A DNA stretch of 64,000 nucleotides, from NCBI RefSeq assembly GCF_932276165.1, contig NC_064004.1, positions 1,188,001 through 1,252,000 on the forward strand, read 5' to 3'. The notes below the pieces were generated by a model. The model was given only the letters and a program-made list of their open reading frames with translations. It was not told the DNA's origin and searched no databases. Made by a program: the position numbers and the translations under genes. This document shows positions 51,414 through 62,068 of this stretch, piece after piece (positions within the stretch are counted from its first letter, which is position 1; every line of letters begins with the position of its first letter). This stretch comes from Plutella xylostella. Lineage: Eukaryota > Arthropoda > Insecta > Lepidoptera > Plutellidae.

Positions 51414-52485
51414 GATACCTACCGACGACGTCATCACCCATCGCCAGATGTGCCTAGCCGCGGTACTCATGCGATGCCGAACGAACCGATTATTCCAAAC
51501 CTACCCTCAATCATCAACATAATGAAGATTGAAGACAAATAGCCGTAAAAAGTTAAAACATTTGTATATTTATGACCTAGTCATTCCGTACCGTACCGTA
51601 AAAATTTTATTATGTTTAATTTGTAATATAATTATAAAATATACAACTGAAAAACCGCAATCTATATTAAAAATATAGAAATAAGATAAGATAAGATAAA
51701 TAGGTAAAAATGTAAACGCAAATGCACACATTTTACACCGTCCGTCCGTAGTATAATATGATATAAGTAAATAATAGACACACAGACATGTTAAACGTAT
51801 AACATCCACCTTATTGCATCAAAGTCGCAAGTAAAATTTTGCTCAGACTTAGAATAAAGATTGTAAATTTTTGAACGCAGCCCAATACGTTACTCTGTGA
51901 ACGTACACAGGTTAGAATTTTAGTTGTCAAGTCAATGTCAAGTGTCAAACCGACCGAGTAAATTTCAGCGCAAGGGCACATGCCGTATAAATTTTAATTT
52001 ATTTGATATGTAAACAATTTAAAACCGTAAAGCTGAAACCGTATACCTAATGTAATTAACAGGAAAAATGTATATCAGTACACGATAAGTTATATACACA
52101 TAGCCTACAATGTAAGTAAAACCAACCATGCATTTTATCCTTGCTCATGTCTTGTAAAAAACAAAATATTCACATGTTTTATGTAGAAAAGAATCCCGAA
52201 TATAATATACCGTTCCCGTCCGAACTTACCGGCACCAAGCAGGGATGAAATACTCATGGACAATACCGTGTAACTTTTTTTTTACCAAAGTTAATAATGT
52301 TATAGGTACTGTGTAAAATTAACCTGATATAAATATCTAAGTAAATAAAATATATCCTGAATCCAGATGATAAAGTAGGAACCCGTTTGTAAACAAATGC
52401 ACCAGTACATGCACCGTTCTCTTAATTTTTCCCTGTATGTATCTACATGACCTGTGAATTTTTACCAGGTAAAAATTCTTCTGCT
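51414..52485 (+). other. Internal non-coding region of the LTR element
   Basis: AT-rich, stops in all frames, (GATAA)n at 51684-51699. No integrase, env or RNase H remains recognisable. It may carry packaging or reverse-transcription signals. Confidence 0.6.
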
Positions 52486-52497
52486 GAGGGGGGAGAA
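52486..52497 (+). other. Polypurine tract
   Basis: GAGGGGGGAGAA immediately before the 3' LTR; primes plus-strand synthesis in LTR elements. Confidence 0.88.
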
Positions 52498-53661
52498 TGT
52501 AACGAGCCGTTACAAACCAACCGTCCAACACACCTACCCTCACACCGCAGCCACAAGAGCGCCCGGCGTGTGCGAGACGAGGCGGGGCACCACACAGACG
52601 ACTCCGGAGAATACAAGGGGCGCGGGGCGACCCGCCTATAAATAGCCGCCGGACCGCCGCTAGAGGACCATTCGCCACCTCCTATTCCGACGAGTGATCA
52701 TTCCGTTCCCGAGATCCCTCCCCGCACCCATATCTATTCAAGTAATCTATTCACGCACACTAATCTCACAACACCGGTCTCCCCGCGAGGTAGGTTGCTC
52801 AACGGACCGAGGCCTCTCGGTTATACGGATGCCTGGGTTGCCTAGTTGAAAGCATCCGTATACCCGACTAGACCCAACACAGTGGGCTGCCTAATTAGCG
52901 GAGCGAGGTCCCCCGGATACGTACATGGATGCCTGGGTTGCCTAGTTGAAAGCATCTGTGTAAGTACCGAACTATACAATCACCGGACACACACCAGCCT
53001 TCAGCCACACTCTTGTCGACACAAATACACTCCACAAATCCTGGAACAAGTCCACACGCACCACCGGTATTCGCCCGACCTCCTGTACCCTATATCCTTC
53101 CCCTTATTAAGATAGTAACATCCGCGTAGGCCCCTTCAGGGCCCGACCAATATAAATATCAGTAATCGCGATAAGTATTTGTGCATTTGTGTAGTGTGTT
53201 AATATTAAGTACGTAAGCTGTAAGTACCTTAGATATATAAGTTAACTTGATTGTAAATAAAGCGGGTCCAGTGCCGCCTCAATTGTGTTACACTAATTAA
53301 TCGGCAGTATTAATTCTCACCCCGTACACCTACCGAGGTTATTTCCCTCCAGGGGCCTCAGGACCAAGATCAGGGTAGTTAGGACCGCTTCACGGTCAGT
53401 GTAGATCCCCCAGGCGACCGGGCACTCCTTCAGAGGCCGGCGTCAAGCTGAGCTAGCCTAAAACCGCTTCCCGGTACACATTAATTGAGAGTTATTAGGT
53501 AGGTACCAGCCCTAAGCACTAGGGAAGTTAGTCATAAGGGTAAGTACCACATCACAATATAGCACCCAACCCCTACTCTCGGGGAAGGCCAGGCAGGTCG
53601 ATTCGCCCAGGGGTCGCTCCCCGGTGATCCAGACCAGCTCCTGCCGAGCTGCTACATTACA
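52498..53661 (+). repeat. 3' LTR
   Basis: Same length and, by eye, same sequence as the 5' LTR. Confidence 0.95.
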
Positions 53662-53665
53662 TTCT

Positions 53666-54157
53666 TATTTATCTAAGCGGTACAGATTCGTCACACTATA
53701 AAAGACATACATTTCTTAGATGCTGGGAGCGTTGACCCCTCGGTTTTATTTGATAACTTGGCTGCTCCGAACTGTTGGTCTTAACTGATCAGTATTTGTT
53801 ATGTCCTCTTTATGAGTAAACTTTTTGTCGTATTTGTATTAGATATCGAGGGAATGATCAGCTGGTCTACCATCACCGACACATTAGCAATTACTTAACA
53901 ATCCATAAGCAACGTAGCTTGCCAGTCAAAAATCTGTCAGAACCATACAAGTCGCGTCAGATTGTCTTGTCATTCTAATGTTTACCAGTTCGCGTATTAG
54001 GTATTAGGTACCAATCCCAATCAATCTTAAAATAGTTTTTGTATATTTTGATACATTTCTGGTATTACTACCCAGTTACTTTTAAAATTATTAATTTTCC
54101 TAATTTAACAAGTTTATTTAGGTGTAATGTACATTGCACAGGATAATAATACTTATA
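53666..54157. other. Unassigned stretch between two mobile elements
   Basis: No ORF. Nothing recognised. Confidence 0.45.
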
Positions 54158-54396
54158 TACACTCGCGAGCAACCAAATCGACTCAAGCCTTCACGGCGCA
54201 CATATACATTGATTTTCCTAAAACGATAAATGGTAAATATAAAAGTGATATGTCATTCGAAAGCTGAAGAATTAGGCTTTCAATTAAGATCAATACCATA
54301 AAAAAAAACTAAGCGCAGATTTAATGACGCATTTTAATTGCCCGTCAGTGTTAATTACCTCATTAGGAATCCACGCCTTGCGCTACCTGATCCCGC

Positions 54397-54432
54397 TATA
54401 AAACCTTTCCACATCCGGTGTACCTTATCAGT
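54397..54432 (+). promoter_or_regulatory. Tc1 core promoter: TATA and TCAGT
   Basis: TATAAAA at 54397-54403 and the arthropod initiator TCAGT at 54428-54432 (A at 54430), 33 bp apart. The transposase ATG follows 65 bp later. Confidence 0.75.
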
Positions 54433-54494
54433 CGCTTGTTGCAAGTTGACCGGTACACATCTCGTTGCATTGTATTCCTTGTTTTCGCAAACCC

Positions 54495-55526
54495 ATGGAT
54501 ACCACACCAGAAGAAGCTGCTCAAGTTGTTGCCTTGCTGCAACAAGGGTTAAGTCAGCGAGCAGTCGCTGCCCAGCTCCACTTGAGCCAGTCTGCTGTAT
54601 CCCGAGTATACAGACGGTTCCAAGAGACTGGTGCCTTCAATCGAAGACCAAGAACGGGCCGCCACCGCTGCACTTCAGAGAGAGACGACCGCTTCATTGT
54701 CTCAACCTCGCTGCGCAATCGACACCTTACGGGCGTTGATGTGCAGCAAGAACTGAGACGTGTACGACAAGTGGCTGTCAGCGAGTGGACAGTGAGAAGA
54801 CGCTTGAAGGAAGCCAACTTGACACCAAAAAGACCTGCATCAGGCCCCAAATTGACTGCAGGCCACCGACAAGCGCGTCTTCAGTTTGCTCGAGAGCATC
54901 TCGATTGGAGCATTGCGCAATGGCGGTCGGTCCTGTTTACTGATGAGTGCAGAGTGTGTCTGCATGGCAGTGACAGGAGAGGCCGGGTCTACCGGCGTCC
55001 GGGGGAACGATTTGCCCAATGTTGTTTCGCTGAAACAGTAGCATATGGCGGCGGTTCCTGCATGATGTGGGCTGGTATTTCTCTAGAGGGAAAAACCGCA
55101 CTTGTTTTCGTGCCTGGAGGCGGCCGAGGAGGCGGGTTAACAGCTGATCGGTACATCACCGACATTCTACTCGGTCATGTTGTGCCCTATGCAGAATTTG
55201 TCGGTGAAGACTTCGTGCTAATGCACGACAATGCCCGCTGCCACACGGCACGAGTCAGTCGGCAGTTTCTGAGAGAGAAGGAATTGCGCACGATGGACTG
55301 GCCTGCGCTCAGTCCTGACCTGAATCCCATCGAACACTTATGGGACGAGCTCAAAAGAAGAGTTCGGGCCAGGAATCCAGTCCCTGCAAGCGTGGACGAG
55401 CTGAAGACAGCTTTATTAGAGGAGTGGGACGGCATTCCTCAGGAAACTGTCAAAAAGTTGATAAGGTCTATGAGAAACAGGCTGCAGGCTGTAATTAGGG
55501 CAAGAGGGGGCAATACAAAGTATTGA
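54495..55526 (+). CDS. Tc1-family transposase, DD34E
   Basis: 343 residues from the ATG at 54495; an in-frame ATG at 54465 would add ten residues (MHCIPCFRKP), but the normal start of Tc1 proteins fits the second. N-terminal paired-like DNA-binding region: helix-turn-helix QRAVAAQLHLSQSAVSRVYR, the RRPRTGRHR linker, and a second helix set (VSEWTVRRRLKEANL). Catalytic DDE domain: D150 in LFTDECR, D245 in MHDNARCHTA, E280 in SPDLNPIEHLW, with 34 residues between the last two. A glycine-rich insert (VPGGGRGGG) lies between. It cuts the element at its ends and inserts it at TA. No stop or frameshift. A TAAATAAATAAA poly(A) signal region follows the stop. Confidence 0.95.
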   Translation: MDTTPEEAAQVVALLQQGLSQRAVAAQLHLSQSAVSRVYRRFQETGAFNRRPRTGRHRCTSERDDRFIVSTSLRNRHLTGVDVQQELRRVRQVAVSEWTVRRRLKEANLTPKRPASGPKLTAGHRQARLQFAREHLDWSIAQWRSVLFTDECRVCLHGSDRRGRVYRRPGERFAQCCFAETVAYGGGSCMMWAGISLEGKTALVFVPGGGRGGGLTADRYITDILLGHVVPYAEFVGEDFVLMHDNARCHTARVSRQFLREKELRTMDWPALSPDLNPIEHLWDELKRRVRARNPVPASVDELKTALLEEWDGIPQETVKKLIRSMRNRLQAVIRARGGNTKY

Positions 55527-55808
55527 TTTAAATAAATAAATTTTTATCTTAACATTTTTTGTTTAATTTGTATAATACGATACCCATACCCTTTTTTCCT
55601 AAATTCCCGTTTTTCCTACAATTGCGTTCAGACATCATTTATTTCAAAAATGATGAATGGATTTCAATAATAATGATATCAAATTAAAGCTGACATCTTA
55701 AGCTTTTAAATGACATATCATTTTTATTATTTCTATTCATAATTTTACTTGTATTAATGTATGTTTGCGCCGTCAAGGCTTGAGTCGATTTGGTTGCTCG
55801 CGAGTGTA

Positions 55809-56188
55809 TATGTATATATGATCCGTCCGTCGTCTTACATCAGAAATAAACCGAAATTTCCATGATCAGTTAGCACTGGCCGATATTAATAAACTTACAA
55901 CACAATAACATCGTAGGTAGCATCACAGTGTAACGAAGGGTGTCCCAACGACAATAGGGGCTTAGTGCTCCCGTGGGACGCCCCATGATTGGATTGTGTT
56001 GCCTTGAATTTCGTAATTATTGCAAAGTATAAAGTTGCCAGCATGGCGTGGAAGGGAAAACAAAGGATAGAATAGAGCTAGATTAGCACTGATAATGGAG
56101 GGGGGTTAATTTAATAAAATGTAAATATACAAGGGGGGTGTTTGTTTAATAATGTTGGAGGAAAGGGTGGTACTAGCGAACTAGTGAA
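55809..56188. other. Unassigned stretch
   Basis: A GC-richer core (AACGAAGGGTGTCCCAACGA, CTCCCGTGGGACGCCCCATG, 55934-55987) may be a retroelement remnant; not identified. Confidence 0.4.
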
Positions 56189-56333
56189 CTAGCTGTTCGC
56201 TTCGCTTCGCCTTAAAAAGTTTTCCCGTGGGAATTCCGGGATAAAAAGTAGCCTATGTCCTTTCCCAGGGTCTAGACCGTATGTATACCATATTTCATTC
56301 AAATCCGTTCAGTAGTTTTGGCGTGAAAGAGTA

Positions 56334-56368
<35 letters not shown>

Positions 56369-56401
56369 CAGTTACTTTCGCATTTATAATATTAGTTAGG
56401 A
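56189..56401 (-). mobile_element. Non-autonomous Helitron copy 6
   Basis: A|CTAGCTGTTCGCTTCGCTTC to TTATAATATTAGTTAGGA|T, with (AGAC)n of about eight units. Confidence 0.9.
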
Positions 56402-56566
56402 TTAGGATTAGTTCGTAGAAGATTTGTGACTTGTTTCATTGGTACAATGGTTGTCATTAGGTTGAACTCTAAACAGTTTCATTGTAACAAATTACATGAA
56501 TATCATTTCATTGAACGGATAGTTTTTTTGCTTTGTATTCTGTATGTGGCACAGCATTTTATTCGT

Positions 56567-56685
56567 TTATTATTATTATTATTATTTAATCCTTTATTGC
56601 ACAAATATATAAATAAGTGTACAAAGGGTGGACTTAATGCTAAAAGCATTTTCTACCAGTCAACCCACAGGAAGTACAGGAGAAA
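56567..56685 (-). mobile_element. LINE 3' end with (ATT)n tail
   Basis: TTATTATTATTATTATTTAA, TCCTTTATTGCACAAATATA, TGGACTTAATGCTAAAAGCA, TCTACCAGTCAACCCACAGG. Confidence 0.7.
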
Positions 56686-57776
56686 TTATGTTAAAGGTGT
56701 GCAAAAAAAAGAGAAAAAAAAAGAAAGAAATTGCAATGTCACTCAATAATTATTGTACCTAACAATAAATAGAATACATAAATAGAAATAATATAATAAT
56801 AGACTATAAATATATACTTGTATAAATAGAATAAATAATATAATAATAAACTATAATATATACTTCTATAAATATATATGTATACCGAAGAAATAGATTA
56901 ATATATACCTATTATTAATATCATTTACATTAGGTTCAGGATAGGCTGTCATACTTGCTGAGGTAGTGAGCACGAGTTAAGCGTTTAAACACGTTGCGGG
57001 AAGGGGCTTTTCTATTATTGTGTGGCTTAGAGCCTACAGTCTGATTTTTGTTTTGTGTGTATAATTCTATGGTTAAAAAACATTACCCTCCTCCTTCGGC
57101 AGTCGCGTAAAAATAAATGTCATTGTCAAAATATGTCATTTTAATTTTGTATTCCAAAGCTCCAGTTGATACAAAATCAAATCACTCCACCATTATTTAA
57201 GTAGCACGAGCGCGTCAGCGCCTGAGGCATTTTATAAAGAGTAAAAAGTAAAAAAAAACACACAAATATTTGTTGTAAACAGTCCGTGGTCAGTCCGAGA
57301 GATGCTATCCGATGGGGTCGGGTTACTCAGGGGTAGTCAACTTTGGGCTGTTTTGAAATTATAATTCTAGTGCTTAAAAAGTTAGATAGATAGATAGACG
57401 GCCGAATGGCGTAGTGGTTAGTGACCCTGACTACTGAGCCGATGGTCCCGGGTTCGATTCCCGGCTGGGGCAGATATTTGTTTATAATAAATAATAATAA
57501 TAATAAATTAATAATAAATTTCTTTATTAGATTCAAAAAAGTACAAGTTACTAAAACTAAGATCCCTAGCTCCCCCACTAGGATACCCTGTGTTGGGGGG
57601 GCCAGTCTCTTTCGTTCTTGATACATTGTAATAGTTAATTATAAGGTATAAGTGAGACTTATCAAAGATATAAATAAGCAATAATAATGTAGGTAACTTA
57701 GAATTGTACATAGTTTTTGTATCTTATCATCTTAATTTATAGTTATTATTTGATGATGTTTGTGTATGGGTTTGTG

Positions 57777-57781
57777 TGTAA

Positions 57782-57879
<98 letters not shown>

Positions 57880-57921
57880 GTGTGTGTGAATGTGTATGTG
57901 TATGTGTGTGTGTATGTATGT

Positions 57922-57960
<39 letters not shown>
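57777..57960 (+). repeat. (TATGTG)n / (TG)n microsatellite
   Basis: About 17 hexamers TATGTG, then imperfect and pure TG repeats. It lies in the 3' UTR of the inserted LINE. Long frames through it (CVCVCV, YVYVYV) are artefacts. Confidence 0.95.
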
Positions 57961-57963
<3 letters not shown>

Positions 57964-58093
57964 TACAGAGAGTGCGTAAGTGTGAGTATGTGAGAAGAGT
58001 TTGAATATGTTAGTGCATGTAAAGTATATGTAATGTAAGTTTGAGTTTGAGGGTGTGTTTATTACTGTGCGTGGAAATAATGAATTGAAAGAT

Positions 58094-58315
58094 TCACTTT
58101 AGAGGAACAAGAATTCGTTCATTTTGAAAATAATCAAGTCCCAATAACCACCCTTTCAGTTTTTTCTTGCAAGTGTATCTGGTGCAAGTCAAAATTTTTA
58201 GTTTTTTATCTGCGATACTATAGAGGAATGGTCCTCGGATGCATGGTGCACGCCTAGCAAAAGCTGTGCGCGTGTGAGGCACCAGCCATACATTTTGTCT
58301 TTTCCTTTTAAACAC
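58094..58315 (-). pseudogene. LINE ORF2 C-terminal end
   Basis: About 70 codons: RTAFARRAPCIRGPFLYSIA, LKILTCTRYTCKKKLKGWLL, then GLDYFQNERILVPLK and stop. The R..R.P..RGP..YS........FKKKLK..LL pattern is the usual C-terminus of Jockey/CR1-group ORF2. Truncated at the insertion junction. Confidence 0.65.
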
Positions 58316-58505
58316 AGATATTTGTTTAAACACAGATATTTGTTCTCGGGTCTTGGATGTGCCCGTAAAATGGCAATAGGCCCGCCCACTATTACATTGG
58401 GACTAACATAACACTCTGGCGAAAAGTTGGTGCAGCAATGCACCTCTGCCTACCCCGCAAGGGAGTACATTAGTACAAGGCGTGAGTGCGTGTTTTTTTT
58501 TATTT

Positions 58506-58600
58506 TTATAGATAGATAGATAGAATATTCTTTATTTGTACACACACATAAAATTAACTTACATACCTTAAGTTATACATATTTGATGTAATTAATATGA
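58506..58600 (-). mobile_element. LINE 3' end with (GATA)n tail
   Basis: ATAGATAGATAGATAGAATA, TTCTTTATTTGTACACACAC; short copy. Confidence 0.65.
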
Positions 58601-58611
58601 ATAGATCTTAC

Positions 58612-58775
58612 TATTTACTGTCAAACCGTTTTAAGTTCAACCTTATGACAACCATTGTTGAATTAAGTCACAAATCTCCCAACCGAATTAATTCAAAATA
58701 AGAGAATTAATTTTGTCGAGACGATTATTTTGCACTGATACTGCATCTTGCTTGTATATTGTTAATCTAAGACCC
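58612..58775 (-). repeat. Y repeat, inverted partial copy
   Basis: TACTGTCAAACCGTTTTAAG, TTCAACCTTATGACAACCAT, GACGATTATTTTGCACTGAT, TATATTGTTAATCTAAGACC. Confidence 0.7.
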
Positions 58776-58787
58776 TATCTCGTTGCA

Positions 58788-59066
58788 TTAGCTCGGTTAG
58801 AAGATAGATAGATAGATAGATAGAATACACTTTATTTGTACACCAAAACAGAATATTAAAATTAACAAAATGTAACTTAATTAGGGTACAAAAGGCGGTC
58901 TTATCACTAAAAGCGATCTCTAGAAGATTTGTGACTTTATTCATTAGTACAATGGTTGTCATTGGATTGAATTTTTTTGACAGTATGCAAAATGCGAATA
59001 GTTTTTAGCTTTGTTTTTGTATGTGACAAACCATCTAGGTCGTATTATTGTTAATTTAAGGTTGTG
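58788..59066 (+). repeat. Y repeat copy with a LINE tail inserted
   Basis: CTCGGTTAGAAGAT, interrupted by a LINE 3' end (58804-58919), then TAGAAGATTTGTGACTTTAT, CAATGGTTGTCATTGGATTG, GTGACAAACCATCTAGGTCG. TAGAAGAT is duplicated at the junctions. Confidence 0.75.
58804..58919 (-). mobile_element. LINE 3' end with (GATA)n tail, 8-bp duplication
   Basis: GATAGATAGATAGATAGAAT, ACTTTATTTGTACACCAAAA, AAGGCGGTCTTATCACTAAA. TAGAAGAT on both sides. Confidence 0.8.
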
Positions 59067-59146
59067 GCCCCCTGCTTGATCATAGATCATGATCTGCGCA
59101 TGCGCATGCGAGTCGTTCGTTATTTCTGAGCCGACTTCTAGCATCT

Positions 59147-59590
59147 TAGATTAACAATATAACAAACAAGATGGAGCGTCAGTGCAAAATAAACGTCTCA
59201 ACATACACTCGCGGGCAATGAAAAATTTCCAGTGAGAAAAGTACCAAATTACTCCTAAACTCTTCTCACAATAAAATATTACCAATTAAAAAGGTGAGAC
59301 CTACCTATTTATTAAATGTTTTGTTCAAATTTCCTATACTTAAAACGATTTTAAAAAATTGGGGCCATATTTTGATGTTAGCATTTTGTATGTAGAACTG
59401 TTACTGCTCGTGAGTGTAGAACTTCTTTTAAATTACTTCGGTTAGAAGATTTGTAACCTTATTCATTTGGTACAATTGTTGTCATTACGTTTTAACTTAA
59501 AACGTTTTGACAGTAAACCAAATCCAGACAGTTTTAGCTTTGTTTTTGTATGTGACACACCATCTCAATTGTATATTTTTAATCTAAGTG
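59147..59590 (+). mobile_element. Y repeat, full copy with Tc-MITE inserted
   Basis: CTTAGATTAACAATATAACA on the left and TATATTTTTAATCTAAG on the right are inverse, so the Y repeat is itself probably a MITE of about 230 bp without the insertion. GATGGAGCGTCAGTGCAAAA near the left end, TGTGACACACCATCTCAATT near the right. Confidence 0.75.
59206..59416. mobile_element. Tc-MITE in the Y repeat
   Basis: CACTCGCGGGCAATGAAAAA to GGAACTGTTACTGCTCGTGAGTG less one base (GTAGAACTGTT); TA on both sides. 211 bp. Confidence 0.85.
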
Positions 59591-60400
59591 TAAAACAGTA
59601 TTTCTGTACTCAGTCACTCCTGAGGTGACTCTGCTCCTGTGGGTTCTGCTGGTAGTGGGTCTGGGACACTAACACAGTTAGGACACACTAACAATGTCAA
59701 GATTATTGAGCCGCCTACAAAAGTTTAAAGAGTTATGCATGCTTATTTACCAAAAAAATTAAGCCTGACGAGAAAATTCATCATAATCATCATCAATTTT
59801 TTTTTTTTGCTCTTCAATATCGTTATAACGTAGCGGATTAAATAACCTGCTATAAATGTGTAACATAGCGTCTGTAGCGTGTTATCAAAATGTAGCCGTT
59901 TTTCCCACCACTACTCCTGAACCCTAGAGCTATAGCCCTTTATGTTTTATGGCTTTGCGAAACGGCAGCCATTTTAGTACTTAACTACCTCTATGTTATG
60001 CTAAGCAACTTATACCTAAGTTCTATTGTTACTTAGTTCTTGCTTATGCTAAAGTAGGTAACAGTTACTACTGTCAGTGTTTATTATTCATAGTTATTTT
60101 AGTGCTAACACTGAGTAATTGTGCGTTTCACCACTTGCATAACTGTAGGGTTACTACCACCGAAACCTAAGTAGCCTCGATCGCTTGTCAATTCTGACGT
60201 AACTTGTATGGATCTGACACATGTTTGACGGTGCTAGACTGCTTATGGATAGTTAAGTAAGTAATTGCTATTTTGTCGGTGGGGGTAGGCTATTAGACTT
60301 TTAACCGACTTCGAAGAAACGCTCAAAAAACGCATAATTAAAAAGTAATAATTGTAAATATATAGCCTCTGTGTTCAAACTAAAGCGTTTATTATATCAC
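59591..60400. other. Unassigned stretch
   Basis: No gene. Poly(T) at 59798-59809; TTTTAACCGACTTCGAAGAA at 60299 is a fragment of the MITE family at 16532. Confidence 0.45.
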
Positions 60401-60439
60401 ACAACCATAAACTTACACGCTACTTACTCAACCTGTCCC

Positions 60440-60785
60440 GTAGTAATATATCATTAATGGTAGGATTAATAACAGGACATTGTTGCGTGAATAAACACTT
60501 ATATACCACAGGTAACTCAACTAGTCCCTTATGTAGGACATGTAAGGAAGTAGATGAGACGGTTGAACATATTCTGTTAGCTTGTCCACCTACTACAGAA
60601 ACAAGATTATCTATTCTTGGACCAACAGAGCGCCTACCTCAGCTATTACAACACCCAGGCCTGCTACTCCAGTTTACTCGGGAGCTAGGCTGGCTGAGCT
60701 GAAATCTAGGGGATATGTACTAAGGTTCCACTCGAGAAAGCCACGTACAGGAACTTCACCCCCTATGAGAATAGAATAGAATAGC
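60440..60785 (+). pseudogene. LINE C-terminal fragment with (GAATA)n tail
   Basis: Reads VGLITGHCCVNKHLYTTGNS, TSPLCRTCKEVDETVEHILL, ACPPTTETRLSILGP and ends TRELGWLS (stop at 60700). The C-x2-C-x8-H-x4-C knuckle after LTGH...HL is typical of the C-terminal region of Jockey/R1-type LINE proteins. The 3' UTR (TTCCACTCGAGAAAGCCACG, TTCACCCCCTATGAG) ends in AATAGAATAG. 5'-truncated. Its 3' end is shared with SINE-3. Confidence 0.8.
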
Positions 60786-60949
60786 CTCTGTGTTACCCCC
60801 TTTCGTTTGCTCGTATAATTTGACGGACACGTTGTATATTTACACATATAGATACAGACAAACGAGAATCTAATTAAGTATAACACCCCTCTTTTTGCGT
60901 GCATGCAAAAACGTCATTAAGTTGCCATAAAGACATAATACCAGAGGTG

Positions 60950-61864
60950 CGATCACAGGATTCGATACTATTTTCGAAACTACACTAAGGGTCACTTTTA
61001 CCAAACGCTAAAGGTTTAAAAAATGGTATTTAAATCAAATTTTAAATACATTTTGTCCTAACTGACAGACGTATGACAGGCTACTAAATACGTTTAGCGT
61101 TTGGTGAAATTCCACCTAACATGGGAAGAACAAATGTCACTTTTGGAACTAACAAAGGAGAATGGCGATTTCTCTATGGCGCCATGACCCAGAGCGGCCA
61201 TTGATGAAACATACACTGATGTGTAGTCCGTGACTACAGCATATACTGGTATTAATTTTATTATTATGAGGCATGGGAGAACGAAGATATAGGTGCTGAA
61301 AGATCAAGTCTTTCTACTGTACTAGATGTTACCCTCGAGTTAAAAATTGATTTTAAAAGTGTTCTCGTGGGAATTCCTGGATAAAAAGTATTTTATGTTA
61401 CTTCGGGATAACGGGAACTTGAATAGAATGAAATAATTTTTGAAATTGGTCTCTTTATAAAAATAGATTTCTGAGTGTGAAATGTGCAAAAATAATTATG
61501 ATATTATTTGCATAAATAAAATCATGTAATACATTCTGTGATGCGCTATGTATTGGGAATCACATGATTTAGATTATAAAACTTATTTGTGCTTGTACCA
61601 TTCATCAAAATCTTATTTAACGAAAAAAAATCTTTAATTAATTTACTTTTGAACCCTAATATCTCAAGAACCCCATGGTATAGATTTTTTGAAATATTTT
61701 TCCCTGATAACAGTCATTTTTATCAATAACTTAAAATAGGTTTGGTTAATGGCTGCTAACTTATGCAAAGCGGGTCAGGTTTCGCCATTCTTCTTTGCCT
61801 TACATTTTGACAGTGACATTTGACGATACGCAACGTAAACGGAGGTTTCGAATCTTATAATCGC
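60950..61864. mobile_element. X-MITE, long form with a different insertion
   Basis: CGATCACAGGATTCGATACT, AGGGTCACTTTTACCAAACG on the left; CGCAACGTAAACGGAGGTTT, CGAATCTTATAATCG on the right. Carries the empty site for the 9-bp duplication of 26982-27738. Confidence 0.75.
61157..61793. mobile_element. Element inserted in the X-MITE
   Basis: GGAGAATGGCGATTTCTC on the left and TTTCGCCATTCTTC on the right are inverse over AGAATGGCGA. The other X-MITE (27827-27840) is continuous here (AACAAATTTGCC). AT-rich, no ORF. Confidence 0.6.
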
Positions 61865-62068
61865 TGCAATGGTATCACTTTCGCAACAAAAACGCTAATT
61901 TCAAAATGAAACTCTAACAAATGTTGGGCACCCCTGCTCGTCTATCATTTGATCTGACAGGTTCGTTACCTCTGCCCGCTGTTAGTTAGGCTCTTTTGTG
62001 CGCTTAGACTAACAATGTACCAACTAGATGGAGTGTCAGTGGAAAAGAGACGTCTTGACAAATCCTAA

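Larger units (their letters stand above)
48124..53661 (+). mobile_element. Young Gypsy-like LTR retrotransposon lacking reverse transcriptase
   Basis: 5538 bp. Two LTRs of 1164 bp that look identical throughout, a primer site, one 607-codon ORF, a polypurine tract and a TTCT target duplication (48120-48123, 53662-53665). The internal region (49288-52497) is only 3.2 kb; reverse transcriptase, RNase H and most of integrase are absent. Identical LTRs mean a recent insertion. It must have used enzymes from a related complete element (inference). Confidence 0.93.
54160..55806 (+). mobile_element. Intact Tc1-type transposon
   Basis: 1647 bp with TA at both sides (54158-54159, 55807-55808). Ends CACTCGCGAGCAACCAAATC and its inverse; the first 51 bases match with about four differences, and weaker similarity (GATATGTCATT, AAAGCT) continues to about 140 bp, as in Tc1 elements with inner and outer transposase sites. 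Encodes one complete transposase. Apparently autonomous. Confidence 0.95.
57485..58315 (-). mobile_element. 5'-truncated LINE inserted in a SINE-1
   Basis: 14-bp target duplication CAGATATTTGTTTA at 57471-57484 and 58316-58329. On the minus strand the 5' part encodes a LINE C-terminus, followed by a CA-rich 3' UTR and a tail of TTTATTATT repeats after AATAAAGAAATTTATT. Confidence 0.85.
57397..58498 (+). mobile_element. SINE-1 copy 7, split by a LINE fragment
   Basis: Head at 57397-57484 (GGCGTAGTGG, GGTTCGATTCC); body resumes at 58316 (GATGTGCCCGTAAAATGGCA ... GTGAGTGCGTG, T tail). Confidence 0.9.

Noticed and set aside
54338..54739. 133-codon frame overlapping the transposase start
   Set aside because: Different frame from the recognisable Tc1 transposase and covers its promoter.
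57717..58004. Long frames of CVCVCV or YVYVYV residues
   Set aside because: They are translations of the TG/TATGTG microsatellite.
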